Shown here in pieces: positions 19,919 through 30,462 of a stretch of 64,000 nucleotides of DNA; positions within the stretch are counted from its first letter, which is position 1, and the number at the start of each line of letters is the position of its first letter. The translations under genes were made by a program, and so were the position numbers. The stretch lies in contig JADCFQ010000023.1 of assembly GCA_020249435.1 (NCBI GenBank), positions 109,028-173,027 of the forward strand. The letters are read 5' to 3'. Under the pieces are notes generated by a model, which saw only the letters and a program-made list of their open reading frames with translations, made no database searches and was not told the DNA's origin. The DNA comes from Roseomonas sp. (lineage in GTDB: Bacteria; Pseudomonadota; Alphaproteobacteria; Acetobacterales; Acetobacteraceae).

Positions 19919-21634
19919 ATGTTATGCTGGTTGGCCACACTCCGGTCGATCAGAATGATTTGCCTTAAGGTGGGTCGACGTCGCTGCAACGATAACCTCC
20001 TACCCCGTAAAGCAGAATTTGTAAGTAGGTATCAAAAACATGTAAGTAGATGTCATACTGCTAGTCAGAAGGAGTTAGCAGCCCTGAAGACCGATCCTTT
20101 CCCTTCCGAGGTTCAGTTGGGTTCCCTCAAGGCAGATATTCAGCGTGGTTGTCTTATTGGGCCGGATGATCAACAAATATGGCTTCGACCGAAGACATGG
20201 AATGTGCTGCGCCACCTTATTCGGAATGTCGGCAGCCTGGTGTCGCGCGCGGATCTACTTGATACAGTCTGGCCGGAAGTCTTTGTTACGGATGGCAGCC
20301 TTACCCAATGTATAGCAGAACTTAGAAAAGCTTTAGATGATAGTCGGGGTGACTTGATTCGCACGGTACCCCGGCGTGGTTACTTGCTTGAGTTAGAGGG
20401 CATTGCAAAGTGTACCGAGCGCTCACCAAGTGACGTGCCGTCGCATTCGCTACGCCCTGTGCTTGCGGTTCTCCCTTTTTTGAATTTGTCTGGCGGGCGG
20501 CGTCTCGGGCGACTCTGCGATGGGCTGGCCGAAGACATGATTACCGATCTTGCAAGACACCCAGACCTGCGTGTTATCGCCAGGACGTCCTCTTTCGCTT
20601 GGCGCGACCGAGTAGCTGATATTCGCGAGATCGGTCGCTCACTCGGGGCCAACTATCTGCTTGAAGGAAGCGTTCAGTCCGATGGCCAACAGGTGAACGT
20701 AACAGCGCAACTGATTGAACGCGAGACTGGTGAGCATGTTTGGGCAGGCCGCTATAGTCGCGTTAAGGAAGGGGTTTTCCTTATTCAGCAGGAAGTGGTT
20801 GGCCGTGTTGCAGGTGCATTGGCTGGTTTGGGCGGTGCAATCGCCCGAGCTGAACTTGTGCGAGTGAGGCGGGTGCCGCCGGCGAATCTCCGTGCCTACG
20901 AGCTTTACCTTCTTGGGTATGAACAGGAAGCGAGACTTGATCGCGAGGGTACACTGCGTGGGATCCAGCTTCTCGAAGCCGCAGTAGCTGCTGACCCAAC
21001 CCTTTCCCGTGCTTGGACTGTGCTTGGCTTCACATACGGCAACGCTGTGGGAAATGGATGGGGAGACAATCAAGCTGCCCTACGGGCAAGACAACAAGAG
21101 GCGATTCGGCGCGCCGTAGACCTTGACCCAGGAGACCCTATTGCGCTGGAGGAGCTGGGCGCGATGCTGATTCGTCGCGGTGACCTAGTTGGTGCGCGTG
21201 ACGCATTTGAGCGAGCTGCCGAAGCCGGCTGGAACCATGCTGATACAATGGCGTTATTGGGTAAGTATATGGTTGAGGTTCTCGGACACTTCGGCGCGGC
21301 CGAACGCATGATGCATAGATCCTTCGAACTCAACCCCTTCTGTCCAAATTGGTATTACCTTGGCGCCGCGCGGATCGCCTATTTTACAGGCAACTTTGCG
21401 CGGGCGGTAGATTTTGCTCGGCTCGCTCCGCCATTAAGGCTTCCGAAGCTCATTCATTTACTTTCCTTGTCTAAATTGGATCGCAACTCCGAATTCCAAT
21501 CGGCAAAGTCCCAGTTTTTCCAAGCATTTGGATCGGATGCGGTTAAGAAAGCTATGGCGTCAATGCCACCGCTCTGTTCGGATGCGGCACAAATGCTCGA
21601 CGACGGTCTTCGCGAGGCCGATCTGGCACTTTAG
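19919..21634 (+). CDS. Winged-helix (Trans_reg_C) regulator with FlgO/TolB-like domain and TPR repeats; true start probably downstream of 19919
   Basis: wHTH motif (LRPKTWNVLRHLIRNVGSLVSRADLLDTVWPEVFVTDGSLTQCIAELRKAL...IRTVPRRGYLLE), AVLPFLNLSGG...DGLAEDMITDLAR, TPR-like C-terminus. Confidence 0.85.
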   Translation: MLCWLATLRSIRMICLKVGRRRCNDNLLPRKAEFVSRYQKHVSRCHTASQKELAALKTDPFPSEVQLGSLKADIQRGCLIGPDDQQIWLRPKTWNVLRHLIRNVGSLVSRADLLDTVWPEVFVTDGSLTQCIAELRKALDDSRGDLIRTVPRRGYLLELEGIAKCTERSPSDVPSHSLRPVLAVLPFLNLSGGRRLGRLCDGLAEDMITDLARHPDLRVIARTSSFAWRDRVADIREIGRSLGANYLLEGSVQSDGQQVNVTAQLIERETGEHVWAGRYSRVKEGVFLIQQEVVGRVAGALAGLGGAIARAELVRVRRVPPANLRAYELYLLGYEQEARLDREGTLRGIQLLEAAVAADPTLSRAWTVLGFTYGNAVGNGWGDNQAALRARQQEAIRRAVDLDPGDPIALEELGAMLIRRGDLVGARDAFERAAEAGWNHADTMALLGKYMVEVLGHFGAAERMMHRSFELNPFCPNWYYLGAARIAYFTGNFARAVDFARLAPPLRLPKLIHLLSLSKLDRNSEFQSAKSQFFQAFGSDAVKKAMASMPPLCSDAAQMLDDGLREADLAL

Positions 21635-21707
21635 CAAGCATCTGATCATTATTCGCTTGCCGGGTAGTCCTTAAGTCCTGTGAGCTCGGATAGTCCGGCA
21701 ACACAAA

Positions 21708-22277
21708 TCAGCCTGACCCCGCCATGCCAAGCGCGGCAGCGCGCAATTCATCCAAGGCGCGGCCCGGTAGCTGGCCGAGCGCCAGGCAATGCGCCGATAG
21801 CGCGGCGAAGATGCGGGTAATCACTGGCCCTGCTTCAAGCCCCAGAAGGGCGGCGCGGCTTGGTTCATCCAGGGCGCCGCTGCGCGCCACGCCCAAAGCA
21901 TCCTGCAACGCCAGGATCGCGGCATGCGGCCCGGCTTCCAGCGCGAAGGCCATCAAGGCCAGATCAAGCCCTGGCGGCAGGCGGTCCGCGCCGAGTTCAT
22001 CCCAGATCAGGCGGCGATAGATGCGGCGCGTCAGCGCCTCATCCAGGCGCATCAGACGGCCAATGCTGGCGGGCTCACCCAGAAAGGCGCTCAACATGCC
22101 AAGGCTGATGCCGTTCAGGCAGGGGCCGCGCAAAGCCGAGTCGCGATAAACCACGCCGCCATGGGCTTCCAGCAGGGCATCGGCGCAAATCTCACACCGC
22201 GCCACCGGGGGGTGGTGCATGATGCGGGATTGACCGGGGATGTAACCGTCCATGCCTGCTCCGGGCGCGAAACTCAT
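21708..22277 (-). CDS. GH108/N-acetylmuramidase-like protein, divergent and likely catalytically dead
   Basis: 'LLEAHGGVVYRDSALRGPCLNGISLGML...IYRRLIWDELGADRLPPGLDLALMAFALEAGPHAAILALQDALGV' aligns by eye with the GH108 consensus. Confidence 0.6.
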   Translation of the reverse strand: MSFAPGAGMDGYIPGQSRIMHHPPVARCEICADALLEAHGGVVYRDSALRGPCLNGISLGMLSAFLGEPASIGRLMRLDEALTRRIYRRLIWDELGADRLPPGLDLALMAFALEAGPHAAILALQDALGVARSGALDEPSRAALLGLEAGPVITRIFAALSAHCLALGQLPGRALDELRAAALGMAGSG

Positions 22278-22398
22278 GGTCCATATAGTGAGGCAAACCG
22301 ATTAACCAAAGGCTTAAATCCAGGCCGTTACGGGGCCGGTTTTTCTGTATTGCGCGCCCCCGCCCGATCTGTCATTGACCTCCCACCCCGTTGACACC

Positions 22399-22580
22399 GC
22401 GCGGGAGAGAGCAGGCCTGCCTGCCGCCGAAGGCGCAACCGGTCCCCGGAAACGCTCAGGCAAAAGGGCCGCGCGGGAAAGGGGCCTCTGGAAAGCCCGT
22501 GGCGCAAGCCATGGCACCGACGGAGTAAGGCGCGGGCAACGCCCCCGCCGAATCTCTCAGGTCATCAGACAGAGGGGGAC
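22399..22580 (+). ncRNA. Tandem glycine riboswitch
   Basis: Two aptamer-like cores: GCCGCCGAAGGCGCAA...AAACGCUCAGGCAAAAGGGC and CACCGACGGAGUAAGGC...CGAAUCUCUCAGGUCAUCAGACAGAGGGGG, immediately upstream of gcvT. Confidence 0.9.
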
Positions 22581-22624
22581 CACGTGTTGAACCCATTTCG
22601 CCGCGTGATGCGGCGGGAGGCAGC

Positions 22625-23737
22625 GTGGTCGAGTCCCCATCCGAATCCTTGGCGGAAACCCCGCTTGCCGCGCTGCACCGCGAATTGGGCGGGCGCATGG
22701 TGGGCTTCGCTGGCTATGCGCTGCCGGTGCAATACCCGGCCGGCATCATGGCAGAGCATTTGCATTGCCGGAGCGCCGCGGCGCTATTCGATGTCTCCCA
22801 TATGGGGCAAGCGGAATTGCGCGGCGAAGGCGCTGCAGCGGCGCTTGAAGCGCTGACGCCTGCCGATGTTGCGGGGCTGAAGCCAGGCCGGCAGCGCTAT
22901 GGGCTGCTGACATCGCCAAGCGGCGGCATTCTGGATGATTTCATGTTCGCCAATCTGGGCGACCGGATTTTCCTGGTGGTGAATGCCAGCCGCAAGGAAC
23001 ATGATTTCGGCCATATCGCGGCGCATTTGCCGCAGGGTGTGACGCTGCATCGGCATGAGGATCGCGCCTTGCTCGCGCTGCAAGGGCCGGGCGCGGTGCC
23101 GGCATTGGCCACCTTGGCGCCGGGCCTTGCCGCGTTTTCCTTCATGGGCATCGGCAGTTTCGATATCGGCGGCGTGCACGCCATCATCTCCCGCAGTGGT
23201 TATACCGGCGAAGATGGCGTTGAAATCTCGGTCCCTGCCGATCAGGCGGAGGCGTTTGCGCGCCGCTTGCTGGCACTGCCCGGCGTGATGCCGGCGGGGC
23301 TTGGCGCGCGGGATTCTCTCAGGCTTGAAGCAGGGCTTTGCCTTTACGGCAGCGATATTGATGAGACGACCAGCGCCGTTGAAGCCGGGCTGGTGTGGAG
23401 CATTGGCAAGCGCCGGCGCATGGAATGGAATTTCCCGGGCGCTGAGCGCGTGCGCGACGAATTGGCCAATGGGCCGAAGCGGCTGCGCGTAGGTATTCGC
23501 CCGGAAGGCCGCCAACCAGCGCGCGGCCATACGCCCATTGCCGGCGCGGATGGCGCGGTAATTGGTGAAGTGACCTCGGGCGGATTTGGTCCTTCCGTTG
23601 GCGCACCGATTGCCATGGGCTATGTCGCGCGCCCCTTTGCCGAGGATGGTACCTCGCTCGATCTCATGGTGCGCGGCAAGGCAGTGCCTGCCCGTGTCGC
23701 GCCCATGCCCTTCAACCCCCATCGTTACGCCCGCTGA
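22625..23737 (+). CDS. gcvT: Glycine cleavage system T protein (aminomethyltransferase)
   Basis: GCV_T motifs ([63 protein letters not shown]); GTG start with GGAGG Shine-Dalgarno. Confidence 0.96.
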   Translation: MVESPSESLAETPLAALHRELGGRMVGFAGYALPVQYPAGIMAEHLHCRSAAALFDVSHMGQAELRGEGAAAALEALTPADVAGLKPGRQRYGLLTSPSGGILDDFMFANLGDRIFLVVNASRKEHDFGHIAAHLPQGVTLHRHEDRALLALQGPGAVPALATLAPGLAAFSFMGIGSFDIGGVHAIISRSGYTGEDGVEISVPADQAEAFARRLLALPGVMPAGLGARDSLRLEAGLCLYGSDIDETTSAVEAGLVWSIGKRRRMEWNFPGAERVRDELANGPKRLRVGIRPEGRQPARGHTPIAGADGAVIGEVTSGGFGPSVGAPIAMGYVARPFAEDGTSLDLMVRGKAVPARVAPMPFNPHRYAR

Positions 23738-23751
23738 AAGGCCCTGCCACC

Positions 23752-24129
23752 ATGACTGAAATGCGCTTTTCCAAAGATCATGAATGGGTCCGCACCGATG
23801 GCGATGGCGCGACCATTGGCATTACCGATCACGCGCAGAATGCGCTGGGTGATGTAGTGTTTGTGGATTTGCCGGAAGTGGGCCGCGTGGTCGCAACCGG
23901 TGAGGCTTGCGCCGTGGTCGAAAGCGTGAAGGCCGCTTCCGATGTCTATGCGCCGATTGCGGGCAAGATCATTGAAGTGAATGCGGCGCTGTCCGATGAT
24001 CCGGGCCTGGTCAATCGTGAGCCGACCGCGGGTGGCTGGTTCTTCCGCATTGAACCCGCCGATGCGGGCGAGATTGCCGCATTGTTGGATGAAGGCGCCT
24101 ATCACGCTTTTGTGGATAGCCTGGCATGA
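23752..24129 (+). CDS. gcvH: Glycine cleavage system H protein
   Basis: 125 aa; lipoyl site [17 protein letters not shown]. Confidence 0.97.
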   Translation: MTEMRFSKDHEWVRTDGDGATIGITDHAQNALGDVVFVDLPEVGRVVATGEACAVVESVKAASDVYAPIAGKIIEVNAALSDDPGLVNREPTAGGWFFRIEPADAGEIAALLDEGAYHAFVDSLA

Positions 24130-27032
24130 GCGCCGCTGAACTGAGTGCGCTTGAAGCGCATTACGCTTTTGATCGGCGCCATATCGGCCCTTCGGAAGCG
24201 GAAATCAGCGAAATGCTGCGCGTGGTTGGCGCGAAAAGCCTCGCGGAGCTCGCCGCGCGCACTGTGCCTGCCGCCATTCTGGAAGCCGATCTTTCCGCCC
24301 TGCCGCCTGCCGTGAGCGAGGCTGAGGCGATTGGCGAATTGCGCGCCTTGGCTGAGCAGAACCGCGCCGATATCAAATCCCTGATCGGGCTTGGCTATCA
24401 TGGCACGCTGACGCCGCCGGTGATCCTGCGCAATATTTTGGAAAACCCCGGCTGGTACACGGCCTATACGCCCTATCAGGCGGAGATTGCGCAAGGCCGG
24501 CTGGAAGCGTTGGTGAATTTCCAGACCATGGTGACGGACCTCACGGGGCTGCCGGTCGCGAATGCGTCGCTATTGGATGAAGCAACCGCGGTGGCGGAAG
24601 CCATGGCGCTGGCGCATGCCGCAACGCGCGCCAAGAGCAATGCGATTGTGCTGGCGGCTGATTTGCATCCGCAAACCCGCGCCGTGGTGGAAACCCGCGC
24701 CGCGCCGCTTGGCTATCGCGTGGTGGTGGCGGAAGTGGCCGGCATTGCCGCAGCCTGTGCGGCGGAAAAACCCTTCGCGTTGGTGCTGCAATATCCGGGT
24801 ACCACAGGCGAAGTGCGTGACCTGACCGCCGAGATCGCTGCCGTGCATGCGGTGGGCGGGCTTGCCATTGTTGCCGCTGATCCGCTTTCGCTGACTTTGT
24901 TGAAGCCGCCTGGGGAAATGGGTGCGGATGTTGTGGTGGGCAGCGCGCAGCGTTTTGGCGTGCCGATGGGTTATGGCGGGCCGCATGCTGCCTTCATGGC
25001 GGTGACGGATGCGCATAAGCGCCTGATGCCGGGGCGCCTTGTGGGTGTTTCCATGGATGCCGCTGGTGCGCCCGCGATGCGCTTGGCGCTGCAAACCCGC
25101 GAACAGCATATCCGCCGCGAAAAGGCGACTTCCAATATCTGCACCGCGCAGGTGCTGCTGGCCGTGATGGCGGGCATGTATGCGGTGTGGCATGGGCCGG
25201 AAGGGCTGACGCGTATCGCGAAGCGCGTGCGGCTGCTGGCGCGCTTGGCGGGTGATGCGGCGGCGCGGCTTGGCTTTACGCTGCGCCACCAGGGTTTTTT
25301 CGATACCATCACGCTCGAAGTTGGCGCGCGTGCCGATGCGGTGATGGCCGCTGCCTTGAAGCATGGCTTCAACCTGCGGCGCGTGGATGCGGGCAGTGTT
25401 TCCATCGCGATGGATGAAACCATTTCGCGCGACGATCTGACGCGGCTGGTAGCAGCGCTGGCGGAAGCGGCGGGCAAGGCGGCGCCTTCGCTTGATGCGC
25501 TGGGGCTTGCCGGCGATTTGCCGGAAGCGCTGCGTCGTACGTCGCCTTTCCTGACAGCCTCCGTTTTCAATGGCCATCATTCCGAACACGGCATGCTGCG
25601 CTATATGAAATCGCTGGAAGACAAGGATGTCGCGCTCAATCGCAGCATGATCCCGCTTGGGTCCTGCACCATGAAGTTGAACGCAACGGCCGAGATGATT
25701 CCGGTGACCTTCCCCGGTTTCGGCAATATCCATCCCTTCGCGCCGGTGGATCAGGCGGCAGGCTACATCACCATGATCCGCAGGCTGGAAGCCTGGCTCG
25801 CGCGTATCACTGGTTTTGCCGCCGTGTCCTTACAGCCCAATGCCGGCAGCCAGGGTGAATATGCCGGCTTGCTCGCCATTCGTGCCTGGCATCTTTCTCG
25901 CGGCGATGCGGAGCGCACCATTTGCCTGATCCCATCAAGCGCGCATGGCACCAACCCTGCATCTGCCGTCATGGCGGGCATGCAGGTGGTGGTTGTCGGC
26001 TGCGACCGTGATGGCAATGTGGATATTGATGATCTGAAAGCGAAGCTCGATCAACACGGCGCGAAGCTTGCCGCGCTGATGGTGACCTATCCCAGCACAC
26101 ACGGCGTTTTTGAAGCCGAGATCAAGGAAATCTGCGCGCTGGTGCATGCCAAGGGCGGGCAGGTTTATATGGATGGCGCCAATATGAATGCGCAGGTGGG
26201 CCTTACCAGCCCCGGCACGATTGGTGCTGATGTCTGCCATTTGAACCTGCACAAGACCTTCTGCATTCCGCATGGCGGCGGCGGGCCAGGTGTGGGACCG
26301 ATTGGTGTTGCCGCGCATCTGGCCCCGCATTTGCCCAATCACCCGATGCTCTCGGAAGCCGGGCCGGCGACGGGCTTTGGCCCCGTCAGTGCGGCGCCTT
26401 TCGGTTCCGCTTCCATCCTGCCGATTTCCTACGCCTATATCCGCATGATGGGGCCTGATGCCTTGCGTCGCGCGACCGAGGTCGCAATCCTTTCCGCCAA
26501 TTATATGGCCAAGCGCTTGGATGGGCATTTCCCGGTGCTCTATAAGGGTGCGAATGGCATGGTCGCGCATGAATGCATTCTGGATTGCCGCGGCTTCCAG
26601 CAAGGCGGCGGCGTGCTGGTGGAAGATATCGCCAAGCGCTTGCAGGATTATGGTTTTCACGCGCCCACCATGTCCTGGCCGGTGGCTGGTACGCTGATGG
26701 TGGAGCCGACGGAAAGCGAACCAAAGGCCGAGCTTGATCGCTTCATTGACGCGATGATCGCGATCCGCGCCGAAATTCGCGCGGTGGAGCAAGGCCGCAT
26801 GGACAAGGCCGATAACCCGCTGAAAAACGCGCCGCATACTGCGGCCGAGGTGATGGCGGAGACTTGGTCGCATCCCTATAGCCGTGAAGACGCTGCCTTC
26901 CCGCTGCCCTTCGTGAAGGCGCGGAAATATTGGCCGCCGGTCAAGCGCGTTGATAATGTCTATGGCGACCGCAATCTGGTCTGCACCTGCGCGCCGCTGG
27001 AAAGCTACGCCCAGCAGATCGCCGCGGAATAA
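24126..27032 (+). CDS. gcvP: Glycine dehydrogenase (decarboxylating), single-chain GcvP
   Basis: 968 aa; PLP lysine motif '[19 protein letters not shown]', N-terminal '[10 protein letters not shown]'. Confidence 0.97.
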   Translation: MSAAELSALEAHYAFDRRHIGPSEAEISEMLRVVGAKSLAELAARTVPAAILEADLSALPPAVSEAEAIGELRALAEQNRADIKSLIGLGYHGTLTPPVILRNILENPGWYTAYTPYQAEIAQGRLEALVNFQTMVTDLTGLPVANASLLDEATAVAEAMALAHAATRAKSNAIVLAADLHPQTRAVVETRAAPLGYRVVVAEVAGIAAACAAEKPFALVLQYPGTTGEVRDLTAEIAAVHAVGGLAIVAADPLSLTLLKPPGEMGADVVVGSAQRFGVPMGYGGPHAAFMAVTDAHKRLMPGRLVGVSMDAAGAPAMRLALQTREQHIRREKATSNICTAQVLLAVMAGMYAVWHGPEGLTRIAKRVRLLARLAGDAAARLGFTLRHQGFFDTITLEVGARADAVMAAALKHGFNLRRVDAGSVSIAMDETISRDDLTRLVAALAEAAGKAAPSLDALGLAGDLPEALRRTSPFLTASVFNGHHSEHGMLRYMKSLEDKDVALNRSMIPLGSCTMKLNATAEMIPVTFPGFGNIHPFAPVDQAAGYITMIRRLEAWLARITGFAAVSLQPNAGSQGEYAGLLAIRAWHLSRGDAERTICLIPSSAHGTNPASAVMAGMQVVVVGCDRDGNVDIDDLKAKLDQHGAKLAALMVTYPSTHGVFEAEIKEICALVHAKGGQVYMDGANMNAQVGLTSPGTIGADVCHLNLHKTFCIPHGGGGPGVGPIGVAAHLAPHLPNHPMLSEAGPATGFGPVSAAPFGSASILPISYAYIRMMGPDALRRATEVAILSANYMAKRLDGHFPVLYKGANGMVAHECILDCRGFQQGGGVLVEDIAKRLQDYGFHAPTMSWPVAGTLMVEPTESEPKAELDRFIDAMIAIRAEIRAVEQGRMDKADNPLKNAPHTAAEVMAETWSHPYSREDAAFPLPFVKARKYWPPVKRVDNVYGDRNLVCTCAPLESYAQQIAAE

Positions 27033-27034
27033 CC

Positions 27035-27619
27035 ATGCGCCGGCCAGGTGCCTGGCGCGTGGCCGCTTCCCGCCTGATCCATGCCGATCGCTGGATCAGG
27101 CTGCGTGCGGATCAGTGCATCACGCCGGAAGGCGCGGTGCTCGATCCCTATTACGTGCTGGAATACGCCGATTGGGTGCATGTGGTGGCGGTGACCAATG
27201 ATGATCGGCTGGTGGTGAACCACCAATATCGTCATGGTGCGGGCTGCGTGCATCTGGAATTGCCGGGCGGCGTGATGGATGCGGCGGATGCCGGGCCGAT
27301 CGAAGCGGGCTTGCGCGAATTGCGCGAGGAAACCGGTTTTGCCGCGCGCGGCTTTCGCCATATCACGAGCCTCAGTCCTAATTCCGCGACGCATACCAAC
27401 CGCATTCATATCGTGCTGGCAGAAGGCGCTTATGCTGATGGCGTGCAGAGCCTGGATGCGGGTGAGGAAATCGCGGTGGAGCTGCTGCCGCTCGCTGAAA
27501 TCCCCGCGCTGATCGCAAGCGGCGCCTTTTTGCAGGCGGCGCATGTCGCTTCCCTGATGCTGGGGCTACAGGCTTTGGGGCGCATGCGTTTTGTGCCGCA
27601 GGACCCAAGCGGCGCATGA
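27035..27619 (+). CDS. NUDIX hydrolase
   Basis: Nudix box GGVMDAADAGPIEAGLRELREETGF. Confidence 0.88.
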   Translation: MRRPGAWRVAASRLIHADRWIRLRADQCITPEGAVLDPYYVLEYADWVHVVAVTNDDRLVVNHQYRHGAGCVHLELPGGVMDAADAGPIEAGLRELREETGFAARGFRHITSLSPNSATHTNRIHIVLAEGAYADGVQSLDAGEEIAVELLPLAEIPALIASGAFLQAAHVASLMLGLQALGRMRFVPQDPSGA

Positions 27620-28929
27620 AAGATGCCGGTGATTTTGACGATGTGATCGCCTTCGCCTGGGATGGCCCTTCCGGCGCGGTGGCGCAATCCGCGCGCTTGC
27701 TGTTGTTGGATAGTCTCGGCTGCATGATTGCCGGGCTTGGCCATGCGACGCCGCGTCACTTTGCTGAGGCTTTGGCGATCACCATGCCAGGGTCAGTGCA
27801 TTTGCCCGGCTGCGCCACGGGCATTTCGGAAGCGGGTGCGGCGGCGGTGTTGGCTTCTGCCATGTGCTGGGATGAAGCGAATGAGGGGCTGGCGCGCGCC
27901 CATGGTCGGCCCGCGCTGGCAGTTGCGCCGCTGTGCATCGCGGCCTTGGCGGCGGGGCGTGTTTCGCTCCGCGCTGCGCATGACGCTTTCGCGCTCGGCT
28001 ATGAAATCGCCGCGCGGGCGGGAGAGATCTGGCGCATCCGCCCTGGCATGCATGTGGATGGGTCCTGGCATGCCATGGGCGCTGCTGCTGCTGCTGCGCG
28101 CCTGGCGGGGGGTGATGCGGCGGAAGTGGCGCGTGCGGTACGCCTCACCGCCTGCCAAATCCCCTTCGCGCTTTACGCGCCGATTGCCGCTGGCATGGAT
28201 GGGCGGAACAGCTACCCAGCCCATGCGGTGCTGCTTGGCGCCATGGCCGCGGCTGCCGCGCGCGCGGGCATGGATGCGCCGGCGGACGGTTTGGCCGAGG
28301 CGCGGCGGATTGCGCTGCTGCATGAAGCGCCAGCCTCGCGCGCACCGTCAGGCGAATGGCTGATCTCTGAAGCCTATATCAAACCCTTTGCGGGCGTGCG
28401 CCATGCGCATTACGCGGCAGCGGCGGCCTTGGCATTGCGCGCGGCGATTGCTGGCCGCTTGGGTGATGTCTCGGCGCTCCGCCTGGAGACCTATGCCGAG
28501 GCTTTGCGCTATGCCGCCAATCGCGCGCCGGTACGCGCCATTCAGGCGCAATTCAGCCTGTCCTGGGCGGTGGCAGCGGCGCTGATCCAGGGTGATCTTG
28601 GCCCGGCCGCCTATACCGATGCCGCGCTTGCCGATCCTGCGCTGCGGCACTTGGAAGCCTTGGTGGCATTCGCGGAAGATGAAGCGCTGACCAAGGCGGA
28701 ACAGCGCGGTGCGCGGCTGGTTGTGACGCTCGCCAATGGTGAAACGCATCAGGCTTCTGTTGGCGCGATTGCGGGTGATGCGGGGCTTGCACTTGATGAA
28801 GCAGCGGTCTTGGCGAAATGCCAACGCTTTGCCGCGCCGGTGATTGGTGAGGCACATATGGCGCGGCTTGCGGCGCTGATCCTGGCGGAAGATGGTGCCG
28901 CGCCACGCGCATTTTTTGGGGCCACATGA
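27616..28929 (+). CDS. MmgE/PrpD family protein
   Basis: 437 aa; 'LLLLDSLGCMIAGLGHATPRHFAEAL', 'YIKPFAGVRHAHYAAAAALALR' fit the MmgE/PrpD family. Confidence 0.8.
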   Translation: MKDAGDFDDVIAFAWDGPSGAVAQSARLLLLDSLGCMIAGLGHATPRHFAEALAITMPGSVHLPGCATGISEAGAAAVLASAMCWDEANEGLARAHGRPALAVAPLCIAALAAGRVSLRAAHDAFALGYEIAARAGEIWRIRPGMHVDGSWHAMGAAAAAARLAGGDAAEVARAVRLTACQIPFALYAPIAAGMDGRNSYPAHAVLLGAMAAAAARAGMDAPADGLAEARRIALLHEAPASRAPSGEWLISEAYIKPFAGVRHAHYAAAAALALRAAIAGRLGDVSALRLETYAEALRYAANRAPVRAIQAQFSLSWAVAAALIQGDLGPAAYTDAALADPALRHLEALVAFAEDEALTKAEQRGARLVVTLANGETHQASVGAIAGDAGLALDEAAVLAKCQRFAAPVIGEAHMARLAALILAEDGAAPRAFFGAT

Positions 28930-29792
28930 CTCACCCCGCCCAAAATAGCGCCTTGGCGGTTGGGCTTTTGCTCGCTGGTTTTTCGGTCTTCACCGGCGTG
29001 GATGCGGCTTCCAAGCTGCTGACGGAGAAATACCACACGCTTGAAGTCGCCTTTGGCCGCGCGGTGTTTCAGGTGCTGCCGCTGTTTCTGATCATCGCCT
29101 GGCGCGGCCGCGCCGTGGTGAAAACTGCCCATCCTGGGATGCAGGCGCTGCGCGGTGTCTGCATCTTTGTCTGCACGCTGCTTTTCGTGCAGGGCTTGAG
29201 CCTGCTTGATCTCGCGGATTGTATTGCGCTGACCTATATCTCGCCCTTCGTGGTGGTGCTTTTTTCTGTATGGCTGCTCAAGGAAAAAGTGGATTGGCAG
29301 CGCTGGCTTGCGGTGGTGATCGGCTTTCTGGGCATGCTGATTGTGCTGCGGCCTGGCACGGGGGTATTTGGCCCGGCAGCGCTTTGGCCGCTGTCTGAGG
29401 CCGTGCTTTGGGCCTTCGCGCTGGTGATCACGCGGATGATGCCGCGCGATGGCGCGATGACGACGCTGATCTGGACTTCCGCGATTCAGCTTTTGCTGGC
29501 AGCGCTTTTCGTGCCGCTGGTGTGGCGCATGCCGGATGCGTCGGATATCCCGATCTTTGCTGCGGCGGGGCTTTGCAATCTGCTTGGCCAGTTGTTGCTG
29601 ATTTCAGCCTTTCGCCGCGCACCGGCATCGCTTCTGGCGCCCTTCAGTACCGTGCAGATTGTTGTCGCGGCATTGGTGGGATGGATTGTGTTTCACACCT
29701 TCCCCGATTTCTGGACCTGGGTGGGAACCGGCGTGATCCTGGCCGGCGGGCTTCTGGTGTGGTGGCGAGAGCGGCAATTGCTCCGGCGATAG
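28926..29792 (+). CDS. DMT family transporter (EamA)
   Basis: 288 aa; 10 TM-like pattern with two EamA repeats. Confidence 0.87.
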   Translation: MTHPAQNSALAVGLLLAGFSVFTGVDAASKLLTEKYHTLEVAFGRAVFQVLPLFLIIAWRGRAVVKTAHPGMQALRGVCIFVCTLLFVQGLSLLDLADCIALTYISPFVVVLFSVWLLKEKVDWQRWLAVVIGFLGMLIVLRPGTGVFGPAALWPLSEAVLWAFALVITRMMPRDGAMTTLIWTSAIQLLLAALFVPLVWRMPDASDIPIFAAAGLCNLLGQLLLISAFRRAPASLLAPFSTVQIVVAALVGWIVFHTFPDFWTWVGTGVILAGGLLVWWRERQLLRR

Positions 29793-29799
29793 CGCATTT

Positions 29800-30360
29800 T
29801 TATATGCGCTTGGCCGCCGCTACCGCTGCCTTGGAACCCGCGCCCACCACCCAGGCCCAGGCGCCAATCAGCGGGCCATGGGCGCGGCCTTCGCCGGCTT
29901 CACGCGCCTCATCCCGGTGGTGGATTTCTTCTTCCTGGCAATGGCGGAGCAGCGCCTGTAGCGGCGGGAAAAGCGCCTCAGCTTCCAGCCTATCCAATTG
30001 CTGCTGGTAGTGGTGATCCACAAAGCTTTCGACAGCGTCAATCGTGGCATAGACGGCACGCGGGCCGAAAATGGCGGGGATGGCGCCCGTCAACCAGCCG
30101 GCGACACGCCAGATTGGCAAAAGCTTGCTGTGCTGGTCCTGCGGCAGTAGCGCGTTCAAGAGATCAAGGTGCCCCTGTTCCGTCGCGCCATGGCGTTCGG
30201 CGAAGTCGCGAATGGCGGGGTCGCGGCAGAAGGCAAGGATGCCGCGATAGATCATCACCGCGCCGGTCTCACCAGCATGGTCTGAGCGTAATTCACCAAT
30301 CAGCCAGGCAGGCATTTCGGTGATGGCGATATCGGGCAGGGCAGGGGCCATGGCATTCAT
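29800..30360 (-). CDS. coq7: Demethoxyubiquinone hydroxylase family protein (Coq7)
   Basis: ELRSDHAGETGAVMIYRG, EQGHLDLLN, EEEIHHRDEA di-iron motifs. Confidence 0.93.
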   Translation of the reverse strand: MNAMAPALPDIAITEMPAWLIGELRSDHAGETGAVMIYRGILAFCRDPAIRDFAERHGATEQGHLDLLNALLPQDQHSKLLPIWRVAGWLTGAIPAIFGPRAVYATIDAVESFVDHHYQQQLDRLEAEALFPPLQALLRHCQEEEIHHRDEAREAGEGRAHGPLIGAWAWVVGAGSKAAVAAAKRI

Positions 30361-30462
30361 CGCCCCTGAAATGGCGCGCGCAAGGCGCGCGACAAGGGTT
30401 TGAAAAATTGTTTGGTCGCATTTTCCGAGTCGCCAGATGAAACCACTTGGCTTGAAAATGCT

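Noticed and set aside
22375-22590. 71-aa ORF upstream of gcvT
   Set aside because: Coincides with the tandem glycine riboswitch; structured RNA explains the sequence better
24570-25733. 387-aa minus-strand ORF
   Set aside because: Antisense to gcvP; shadow ORF from third-position GC bias
30372-30396. GCGCGCGCAAGGCGCGCG near coq7 considered as a terminator or repeat
   Set aside because: Short, low-complexity GC alternation upstream of coq7 with no T-tract; common in this base composition
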